Assembly: GCA_964405375.1 (NCBI GenBank)
Contig: CAYONQ010000115.1
Coordinates: 1-5,137 of the forward strand
Length of the DNA: 5,137 bases
Source: CAYONQ01 sp964405375
GTDB lineage: Bacteria > Planctomycetota > Phycisphaerae > Sedimentisphaerales > Anaerobacaceae
Direction of reading: 5' to 3'
Part shown: piece after piece, positions 1 to 3,845 of the stretch
How positions within the stretch are numbered: position 1 is the stretch's first letter
How the letters are laid out: every line of letters begins with the position of its first letter
The notes under the pieces: generated by a model
What the model was told of the DNA's origin: nothing
The model's input: the letters and a program-made list of their open reading frames with translations, nothing else
Database searches by the model: none
Translations under genes and position numbers: made by a program

Positions 1-22
1 CACTTACAAATTTATACCATTT

Positions 23-42
23 CGAAAAACCCACGTTTTTCG
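23..42. repeat. 8-bp perfect inverted repeat with 4-nt loop
   Basis: CGAAAAAC (23-30) and GTTTTTCG (35-42) are exact reverse complements around the 4-base loop CCAC. They could form a small hairpin on either strand. No T-run follows in either direction, so it is not a convincing intrinsic terminator. A separate perfect 10-bp palindrome, CCAATATTGG, lies at 63-72. Either could be a protein-binding site or chance in AT-rich DNA. Confidence 0.4.
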
Positions 43-140
43 CTCCATTTGCGCAAGTCCAGCCAATATTGGAGACAGTGTTAGAGATTAGTCAATTAAC
101 CAATTAAACCTCGTTTAGAGCATTTGAGAATTGGATTTTC

Positions 141-180
141 GAATTTGTTTAGGATTTAGAGCTTAGGATTTAGAATTTGT
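141..180. repeat. degenerate direct repeat pair in spacer
   Basis: TTAGGATTTAGA occurs at 149-160 and again at 163-174, a 14-bp (two-heptamer) offset. GAATTTGT occurs at 141-148 and 173-180, flanking the pair. The arrangement resembles the iterated short words seen elsewhere in this window and suggests slippage-generated, non-coding repeat DNA. Confidence 0.6.
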
Positions 181-202
181 GTGAAGATGCGACATACTAC
201 AT

Positions 203-223
203 ACGAACCACGAGTCACGAATC
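203..223. repeat. three tandem degenerate heptamers
   Basis: Three consecutive 7-bp units are visible: ACGAACC at 203-209, ACGAGTC at 210-216 and ACGAATC at 217-223. The same words, in either orientation, occur inside the tsaB reading frame near 1621-1655 and 1712-1768. This marks a dispersed heptamer-repeat family rather than a local accident. Heptanucleotide short tandem repeats (STRR) are known from cyanobacteria; any relation to them is only by analogy. Confidence 0.6.
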
Positions 224-225
224 CG

Positions 226-435
226 TCTCTTTTTTTCTCATTTTTTCTCTTTTTTTCCCAAAAACGTACCTGTTTTTCTCCATTTTTCTCCATTTTTCTC
301 TATTTTTCTTCATTTTTCTCCATTTTTCTTCATTTTTTTCTTCGCTATCTTACCCAAACCACCCAAACCAACCCACCAACCCTCATTTTTACCCCAAAAA
401 CCAACATCCCACCTTAAAATAAACCCCCAAAATCA
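226..435. other. G-depleted tract with 10-bp phased T-tracts
   Basis: On the + strand this 210-bp stretch has only three G residues (266, 272, 344), and 345-435 has none. From 271 to 340 the sequence is seven near-identical 10-bp units of the form catttttctc, placing T5 tracts at 273, 283, 293, 303, 313, 323 and 333. Earlier T-tracts at 230-236, 241-246 and 250-256 keep nearly the same phase. A/T tracts repeated at about the helical period are the classic cause of intrinsic DNA curvature. Short open frames crossing the tract give Phe/Ser/Leu/His-rich low-complexity peptides and are not genes. The tract lies downstream of the minus-strand lipoprotein gene. Confidence 0.75.
353..382 (-). other. 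putative G-quadruplex motif
   Basis: The + strand has C3 runs at 353-355, 362-364, 372-374 and 380-382. The minus strand therefore has four G3 runs separated by loops of 5, 7 and 6 nt, which fits the usual G3+N1-7 rule. Further runs at 392-395, 408-410 and 424-428 could substitute. If transcription of the lipoprotein gene reads past its stop, the motif would be in the RNA 3' region. Folding is inferred, not shown. Confidence 0.5.
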
Positions 436-493
436 GTGTTTTTTAAAAATTCCGGATAATTTTAGTTCTGAATTTCAGTTCTTCCGTTGTTTT

Positions 494-514
494 GCGATTT
501 GCGATTGACGATTT
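494..514. repeat. three tandem degenerate heptamers
   Basis: GCGATTT (494-500), GCGATTG (501-507) and ACGATTT (508-514) are consecutive 7-bp units just beyond the stop codon of the lipoprotein gene. Their period matches the heptamer clusters at 203-223, 1252-1272 and 1621-1655, although the words differ. Confidence 0.55.
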
Positions 515-531
515 TGTTTGGGGATGGTTTT

Positions 532-1131
532 TTACCGGGTGTGTTTTTGTTTTATTTTCACATCGGCTTTTTCCCAGCTTTCCCGGATGTCGTCTTTTTG
601 CTGTGAGCGGTGCCAGAGTAAGAAACTTTCGTCCCGATCTGCCCTGGCGTAATACTGGTCAAGGGCCACGAACCGGCCTTCAGCGTGAACGAAGATGAGG
701 AACTTCATAATTCCGGTCTGCTCAACTTTGCGGAATAAAGAAAGTTCCGGCAGCGGAGTGGGTGAGCCGGGGACCGGAATGGATGGTATGCCTATGATGA
801 AGCTTTTGAACTCAGTGCCTAAGCAGCCGGAAGCAATCTCGGCTGTAAATTCGGCCTGGTCGGGCGTGGCGGTCAAAGTCGCACCAATTTCGGCAAAACG
901 TGCCCGGACCGCTACCTTCATATACTCTGCGCCGTCACCGGTGAGATTTGTAAGGTCGATGTAAACCTTTCTGCCTTTGACCTGCGGCAGTTCAAATTTT
1001 TCAAGGGCGGCGTCCACAGCGGTGGAAAGCAGCATCTGCTCAATTGCTGTACGGGGTGTGGTAGAGACGGTTCGGGTTGCGCAGCCGGCTAAATGAATTA
1101 GTATCAAAACTGCCGGAATCAGGCGCTTCAT
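532..1131 (-). CDS. small outer-membrane-type lipoprotein, DUF6655-like
   Basis: This gene encodes a 199-aa lipoprotein of unknown function. The N-terminus has a short basic start (MKR), a hydrophobic stretch at residues 4-15 and a lipobox LAGC with the lipidated cysteine at residue 17, so it should be a signal peptidase II substrate. Residues 27-62 (motifs EQMLLSTAVDAAL and KVYIDLTNL), a charged helix around 68-83, and a glycine/proline-rich stretch near 110-128 (GIPSIPVPG) recall planctomycete lipoproteins of the DUF6655 type. That assignment is from memory. The ATG at 1131 is preferred because AAGGA lies 7 nt upstream and the signal peptide begins there. An in-frame TTG at 1236 lies inside a consensus -35 box and would bury the signal peptide. 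It shares strand with tsaB upstream but has its own promoter. The C-terminus (175-199) is charged and ends in KQKHTR. Confidence 0.85.
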   Translation of the reverse strand: MKRLIPAVLILIHLAGCATRTVSTTPRTAIEQMLLSTAVDAALEKFELPQVKGRKVYIDLTNLTGDGAEYMKVAVRARFAEIGATLTATPDQAEFTAEIASGCLGTEFKSFIIGIPSIPVPGSPTPLPELSLFRKVEQTGIMKFLIFVHAEGRFVALDQYYARADRDESFLLWHRSQQKDDIRESWEKADVKIKQKHTR

Positions 1132-1138
1132 ATTCACT

Positions 1139-1143
1139 TCCTT
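1139..1143 (-). promoter_or_regulatory. Shine-Dalgarno deciding the lipoprotein start
   Basis: On the minus strand AAGGA occupies 1143-1139, 7 nt before the ATG at 1131. It supports that start over the longer frame opening at 1236. Confidence 0.7.
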
Positions 1144-1206
1144 AGAAGGATAAGAACAATACAATCGCAAACCAGGAAACTTCGGCGCAAGGCCGTGGTA
1201 ATTGGC

Positions 1207-1236
1207 AATATATACCTGATGTGCACCGCATGTCAA
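1207..1236 (-). promoter_or_regulatory. sigma70-type promoter of the lipoprotein gene
   Basis: Read on the minus strand, a perfect -35 TTGACA occupies 1236-1231. The -10 is either TATATA at 1214-1209 (16-bp spacer) or TATATT at 1212-1207 (18-bp spacer). The expected transcript start is near 1200, leaving a leader of about 70 nt before the ATG at 1131. This implies the gene is transcribed independently of tsaB. Confidence 0.7.
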
Positions 1237-1251
1237 GAGCAGGTTTTCAGG

Positions 1252-1272
1252 TTTCGTATTTCGTATGCCGTA
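1252..1272. repeat. three tandem degenerate heptamers
   Basis: TTTCGTA occurs at 1252-1258 and 1259-1265, followed by TGCCGTA at 1266-1272. The cluster lies between tsaB and the lipoprotein gene, just upstream of the lipoprotein promoter. Confidence 0.6.
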
Positions 1273-1310
1273 TCGTGGAGAATGAATTGCGTCGCTGTGG
1301 TCCTTTGACT

Positions 1311-1345
1311 TCGCTGCCCTATGAGACAGGCAGGACAGGCAGCGA
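1311..1345. repeat. stem-loop with 9-bp tandem duplication after tsaB
   Basis: TCGCTGCC (1311-1318) and GGCAGCGA (1338-1345) form an 8-bp perfect inverted repeat with a 19-nt loop. Overlapping the loop and right arm, GACAGGCAG is exactly duplicated at 1325-1333 and 1334-1342. The structure begins 3 nt past the tsaB stop codon on the minus strand. It could act as a transcript 3' end or processing hairpin, but no U-run follows, so I do not call it an intrinsic terminator. Confidence 0.5.
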
Positions 1346-1348
1346 TGG

Positions 1349-2122
1349 CTAAACGGGGCGACGGAGGTAGATTGGTTGCAGTGTCAAAGGGTCGGCGAAC
1401 TGGTTTGCTTGGGCTTTTTGCCAGCCGAGGTGGTGGAGCTTCGAGGCGTCAGGATACCAATGGACTTCGTCGAGAAAATAGACGCCATCGGCCTTGAATT
1501 TGTCCCTGTAATAAACTAAACCTTCGCCGAGCAGCCAAATTGGGTTTTCCTTGCAGGCGAACTTGTCCAGAAACTCCTCAGCGGTCATTAAGGCATCTGG
1601 AAAAGTCTTTTTCCAGATGCCGTGGTTCGTGGTTTGTGGTTCGTGGTTCGTACGTTGATAAACGGCGATGAAGAATTGGCTTCGCTTTGCGTCTAAGATA
1701 ACGGCGATTCTTTCGTGGCTCGTGACTCCACCGTTAGGTGTCCTGCGGAGTGATTCGTGCTTCGAATCTTGAATAGTGGTCTCGGCGGTGAGGTTGATTA
1801 CATTGGCGGCGATAACGTCCAGCGTATCAACGGCGACGATTTTCACATCGTTATTTGCTAAGTGCATTGTTTTTGCGAAGGTTGCTGCTATTCGCAGGCC
1901 TGTGAAGCTGCCGGGGCCGATGGAGATATAGACGTGCTCGATGTCTTTGGGTTTTCGGTCGCAGCCGGACAGCAGTCGGCAAATAGCGGGAAAAATCTCG
2001 GCACTGTGCCGCATCGGGGCGGAAAAGGTCTCTTCGACGAGAAGCTTTCCGCCGATTGCTAATGCAACCGAGCCCAGTCGGCCGGATGTTTCAACGGCTA
2101 ATATTAGTGGGGTTTGTGTCAT
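1349..2122 (-). CDS. tsaB: tRNA t6A37 biosynthesis subunit TsaB
   Basis: TsaB is the non-catalytic ASKHA-fold partner that supports TsaD (with TsaE) in transferring threonylcarbamoyl to A37 of ANN-decoding tRNAs in the cytoplasm. The 257-aa protein opens with ILAVETSG (residues 7-14), has RHSAEIFPAICRLL (38-51), the family signature IGPGSFTGLRIA (68-79), VDTLDVIAAN (98-107) and ILDAKRSQFFIAVY (142-155). The ATG at 2122 puts the first beta-strand where the family expects it. A TTG at 2176 would add 18 residues, has no SD, and lies upstream of the predicted transcript start. The protein is somewhat longer than the 231-aa E. coli TsaB. The excess falls at residues 119-137 and 158-167, where heptamer-repeat DNA is inserted in frame. 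No tsaD, tsaE or rimI is adjacent within the window. Confidence 0.93.
   Translation of the reverse strand: MTQTPLILAVETSGRLGSVALAIGGKLLVEETFSAPMRHSAEIFPAICRLLSGCDRKPKDIEHVYISIGPGSFTGLRIAATFAKTMHLANNDVKIVAVDTLDVIAANVINLTAETTIQDSKHESLRRTPNGGVTSHERIAVILDAKRSQFFIAVYQRTNHEPQTTNHGIWKKTFPDALMTAEEFLDKFACKENPIWLLGEGLVYYRDKFKADGVYFLDEVHWYPDASKLHHLGWQKAQANQFADPLTLQPIYLRRPV
1621..1655 (-). repeat. heptamer repeat cluster inside tsaB (insert 2)
   Basis: On the + strand CGTGGTT occurs at 1621-1627, 1628-1634 and 1642-1648, with the variant TGTGGTT at 1635-1641 and a diverged unit CGTACGT at 1649-1655. In the tsaB frame this encodes TNHEPQTTNH (residues 158-167), a hydrophilic segment between the conserved strand ending in AVY and the following GIW. 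It looks like an in-frame insertion in a surface loop. Confidence 0.7.
1712..1768 (-). repeat. repeat-derived segment inside tsaB (insert 1)
   Basis: This segment encodes residues 119-137 (DSKHESLRRTPNGGVTSHE) just before the conserved strand RIAVILDAK. It contains the heptamers CGTGGCT (1714-1720) and CGTGACT (1721-1727), which use the same words as 203-223. It also has an inverted repeat GATTCG (1752-1757) / CGAATC (1763-1768) and a short CACC/GGTG hairpin around 1731-1742. The mixture suggests a small palindromic or composite repeat element that entered the gene without breaking the frame. Confidence 0.6.
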
Positions 2123-2131
2123 TTGACGGTG

Positions 2132-2160
2132 ATAATATCGCTCAAACAGGAATAAATCAA
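2132..2160 (-). promoter_or_regulatory. tsaB promoter, predicted leaderless
   Basis: Read on the minus strand, -35 TTGATT (2160-2155) is followed by a 17-bp spacer and -10 TATTAT (2137-2132). Transcription should start around 2124-2126, only 2-4 nt before the tsaB ATG at 2122. That fits the lack of any SD upstream of the ATG. The promoter is back-to-back with the + strand promoter at 2170-2198. Confidence 0.55.
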
Positions 2161-2169
2161 ATTTTTCGC

Positions 2170-2198
2170 TTGCCAAAACCCGTAATTGTTTATAAATA
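2170..2198 (+). promoter_or_regulatory. promoter of the first TPR gene
   Basis: The -35 TTGCCA (2170-2175) is followed by an AT-rich -10 region, TATAAATA, at 2191-2198. The 17-bp spaced hexamer is TAAATA (2193-2198); TATAAA at 2191-2196 gives a 15-bp spacer. The block 2161-2200 aligns without gaps to 3707-3746 upstream of the second paralog, with 29 of 40 positions identical by hand count. This supports both promoter calls. Confidence 0.6.
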
Positions 2199-2284
2199 AA
2201 CTACCTGCGAGGGCGGTTGTGGCATTAAAGCAGGGTTGCCGATTTGCGAAAAGTTTTCCGTGCAGGTTTGACGGGAGGTTGACT
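2199..2284 (+). promoter_or_regulatory. leader and SD of the first TPR gene
   Basis: The leader of about 80 nt contains CCTGC (2204-2208) complementary to GCAGG (2230-2234), a GAAAA-G-TTTTC palindrome (2248-2258), and the SD GGGAGG (2273-2278) placed 6 nt before the TTG at 2285. AAGCAGG, the GAAAA/TTTTC palindrome and GGAGGTT recur in the same order before the second paralog. No known riboswitch class is recognisable. A GEMM-like identity was considered but the key consensus is absent. Confidence 0.5.
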
Positions 2285-3391
2285 TTGAAGAAGGCGAGAT
2301 TCTTGAATGAGTCTTTGGCTGGCAGGCCGGGGCGGGTCATTTTAGTATCGATTCTGTTGCTGGCAGTGTCGAGTATATTAGCGGCGGCGGCGTCGCAACA
2401 GCAGGATGACAGCTCTGCCGCAGGCAAACAAAAGATACTTCGTCGGGTAGGCGGCGAATGGATTAAGGTTGGGGCCGAGCAATACAAAAGAGGTTACTAC
2501 GAGGCCTCGAAACAATCCTTCCTTAAAGCGCAGGACTATCAGGAGTATCTGACTGCTGATGAGCGTGAGAAGCTGAACGGGCTGCTGGAAAAGACGGACA
2601 CAGCCATAATCGAGAGAAAGCGCATCTTAGAGGGTATTCAAAAAGCCAACGAATTAATTGAGCAGGACCGGCTAATCGAGGCCAGAGTACATCTCGAAAG
2701 GATTCAAGATAATGAGTTTTTGACCGGTGAAGAGCGGAAGCTAATCGCAGAGGAGCTTGAGAAGGTAGTGCATCAGTTAGATGGGCGGAAAAGGGAGATT
2801 GCCGAGCTTTATGACCACAGCGTTGGGTTGTATCTCGCTGGCCGGATGGAGGCGGCGCGTGAGGGCTTCCTTAAGATTGTCAAGATTGTCAGAGAGCCCA
2901 ACTTATGGGGATTTGTGGCACCGGAAGGAAAAACGGCGGAAGATTACTTAGTGAAGATAGACAATATTTTGGTTGGGAGACTCGAATCTTCGGTGTCGGT
3001 TGAGAAGGCACCACAGGTCGGCGTTGTAGATATTAGAGGTAAATTACCTGAGATTGCGGATAAGCCGGCCAGAGGTGCGAGGATTGATGTTGGCAGGGCG
3101 AAGTCGCCTGAGCCAACAACGGATGAGAGCAGCTACACTCAAACAGATAGTCGCAGGCGAAATATCCTGCGAAGCTATACGAGAGCGGTTGTTAATGACG
3201 CTATAGCTAAGGCGCAAAATTATAGAGAAAAGGGTGAATTCGACAGAGCGAAGAAGGTGCTTGAGAAGGCAAAGGGTACCGTGAATAAGAACCGGCTGGA
3301 GCTTGGAGCCGGTATTTTTGAGCAGTACAGCCGGCTTTTAGAGCGACGGGTTGAGGAAATAATCCGCGAGCAGGGCAAGGCGGCCCGATAG
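2285..3391 (+). CDS. exported TPR protein, short paralog of the next gene
   Basis: This 368-aa protein has unknown function. A basic start (KKAR) and a hydrophobic stretch at residues 18-37 ending AAAASQ indicate an N-terminal signal or anchor, so the body should be periplasmic. TPR-like helices follow at about 58-104 (YKRGYYEAS), 110-160, 170-228 (YLAGRMEAAREGF then GKTAEDYLVKID) and 300-360 (YREKGEFDRAKKVLEKA), with a linker at 235-285. The TTG at 2285 is chosen because GGGAGG lies 6 nt upstream and the protein then aligns from residue 1 with its paralog. An in-frame ATG at 2186 lies inside the promoter. Residues 59-161 are about 67% identical to the paralog by hand count. The 170-228 segment is absent there, and this protein ends where the paralog continues. 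It may be a shortened duplicate or a genuine stand-alone partner. Confidence 0.85.
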   Translation: MKKARFLNESLAGRPGRVILVSILLLAVSSILAAAASQQQDDSSAAGKQKILRRVGGEWIKVGAEQYKRGYYEASKQSFLKAQDYQEYLTADEREKLNGLLEKTDTAIIERKRILEGIQKANELIEQDRLIEARVHLERIQDNEFLTGEERKLIAEELEKVVHQLDGRKREIAELYDHSVGLYLAGRMEAAREGFLKIVKIVREPNLWGFVAPEGKTAEDYLVKIDNILVGRLESSVSVEKAPQVGVVDIRGKLPEIADKPARGARIDVGRAKSPEPTTDESSYTQTDSRRRNILRSYTRAVVNDAIAKAQNYREKGEFDRAKKVLEKAKGTVNKNRLELGAGIFEQYSRLLERRVEEIIREQGKAAR

Positions 3392-3706
3392 TTGCGAAGG
3401 CGGCGGCACTTTTTGCGGTGATAATAAAGCGGCGTAGCAATTCGCCGGTATAACGTTGATGCGGAATCAAGAGGCAGGATTTCAAGCTGTTTGCCGTATG
3501 CCGAAAACGGGTTGAAGCCCTCTTTTAGCCGGAACACCATTTTGCTCATAATTTCCCTGATTTTTGAGTGATGTTTTTCTTAGATTACCGATTTTACCCA
3601 GTTTATCATTTTTATTCGATTTGCTCTTTCGGGCTGGTATATCATTGATAATATAGGACCCAAAGGCCGTTAGAAGGGTAATGTTGTCTAAGTGGGTGCG
3701 AATCGG
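3392..3706. other. spacer between the two TPR genes
   Basis: No gene is supported here. In the frame of the upstream gene, nine codons after its TAG come TGA, TAA and TAA in succession (3419-3427). A weak CGGCG/CGCCG hairpin (3430-3434, 3443-3447) and a TATCA-T-TGATA palindrome (3640-3650) are visible, neither with a terminator-like T-run. A minus-strand frame opening with ATG at 3549, with AGGGA shortly before it, runs into the 3' end of the upstream gene. I do not recognise the product and leave it uncalled. Confidence 0.5.
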
Positions 3707-3715
3707 ATTTTTCAC

Positions 3716-3744
3716 TTGCAAAATGACTTATTTGTTTGTAAAAT
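3716..3744 (+). promoter_or_regulatory. promoter of the second TPR gene
   Basis: The -35 TTGCAA (3716-3721), 17-bp spacer and -10 TAAAAT (3739-3744) form a good sigma70-type promoter. The expected transcript start is near 3751, giving a leader of about 95 nt. The surrounding 40 bp align without gaps with the promoter of the upstream paralog, including the shared ATTTTTC-R-CTTGC block. Confidence 0.7.
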
Positions 3745-3758
3745 AGAGCATCATAGGT

Positions 3759-3795
3759 GTACAGCACTGCCTATCTTATAAGCAGGTGGGTGTAC
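3759..3795 (+). promoter_or_regulatory. 5' leader hairpin before the second TPR gene
   Basis: GTACA (3759-3763) pairs with TGTAC (3791-3795), CAC (3765-3767) with GTG (3786-3788) and TGC (3768-3770) with GCA (3782-3784). This gives an imperfect 11-bp stem with small bulges and an 11-nt AT-rich loop. It begins about 8 nt after the predicted transcript start, so it would sit near the 5' end of the mRNA, where such stems often protect transcripts. A second palindrome, GAAAA-GG-TTTTC, follows at 3806-3817. Function is inferred. Confidence 0.45.
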
Positions 3796-3831
3796 GTAGA
3801 GTGATGAAAAGGTTTTCTTGATAAATTTTTT

Positions 3832-3840
3832 GGAGGAGGT
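3832..3840 (+). promoter_or_regulatory. strong SD deciding a TTG start
   Basis: GGAGGAGGT ends 5 nt before the TTG at 3846. This extended anti-SD match is what identifies the non-ATG start of the long open frame. The paralog has GGGAGGTT in the equivalent place. Confidence 0.85.
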
Positions 3841-3845
3841 TAGTT

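Larger units (their letters stand above)
1..225. other. AT-rich spacer without a recognisable gene
   Basis: All three forward frames are open for a short stretch from the window edge, and the longest stops near position 116. None of the peptides is recognisable and no start signal is visible. The sequence is AT-rich and dominated by short degenerate repeats, some listed separately. It may include the 3' edge of a gene lying outside the window, but I cannot support that. I treat it as intergenic. Confidence 0.5.

Noticed and set aside
177..422. Two overlapping + strand frames of about 80 codons
   Set aside because: They translate the pyrimidine-rich T-tract array into Phe/Ser/Leu/His and then Pro/Asn/Thr low-complexity peptides. 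They have no SD and no recognisable domain, and are explained by base composition.
695..964. + strand frame opposite the lipoprotein gene
   Set aside because: It is antisense to a gene with a clear lipobox, SD and promoter, and its peptide shows no family features.
1132..1236. N-terminal extension of the lipoprotein from TTG 1236
   Set aside because: The TTG is part of a perfect TTGACA -35 box and precedes the predicted transcript start. The extension would place the signal peptide internally.
2123..2176. 18-residue N-terminal extension of TsaB from TTG 2176
   Set aside because: It has no SD, overlaps both predicted promoters, and TsaB normally begins just before the ILAVETSG strand.
2186..2284. 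33-residue N-terminal extension of the first TPR protein from ATG 2186
   Set aside because: It lies in the promoter/leader, has no SD and has no counterpart in the paralog. The TTG at 2285 has both a good SD and paralog alignment.
2119..2487. Minus-strand frame of 122 codons
   Set aside because: It is antisense to the promoter, leader and N-terminus of the first TPR gene, with a Cys/Ala/Ser-rich peptide of no recognised family.
3220..3549. Minus-strand frame of 109 codons with a fair SD (AGGGA) before ATG 3549
   Set aside because: The first part has plausible codon use, but it runs antisense into the 3' third of the first TPR gene and the C-terminal part looks like a shadow. I recognise no family. 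A protein search of its first 60 residues would decide.
3482..3721. Minus-strand frame of 79 codons in the spacer
   Set aside because: It has Lys/Asn-rich composition from AT-rich spacer, no recognised domain, and overlaps the well-supported + strand promoter at 3716-3744.
3751..3830. Cyclic-di-GMP (GEMM) riboswitch in the leader
   Set aside because: A stem and a GAAAAGG-like loop word are present, but the conserved GEMM core motifs around the ligand pocket are missing.
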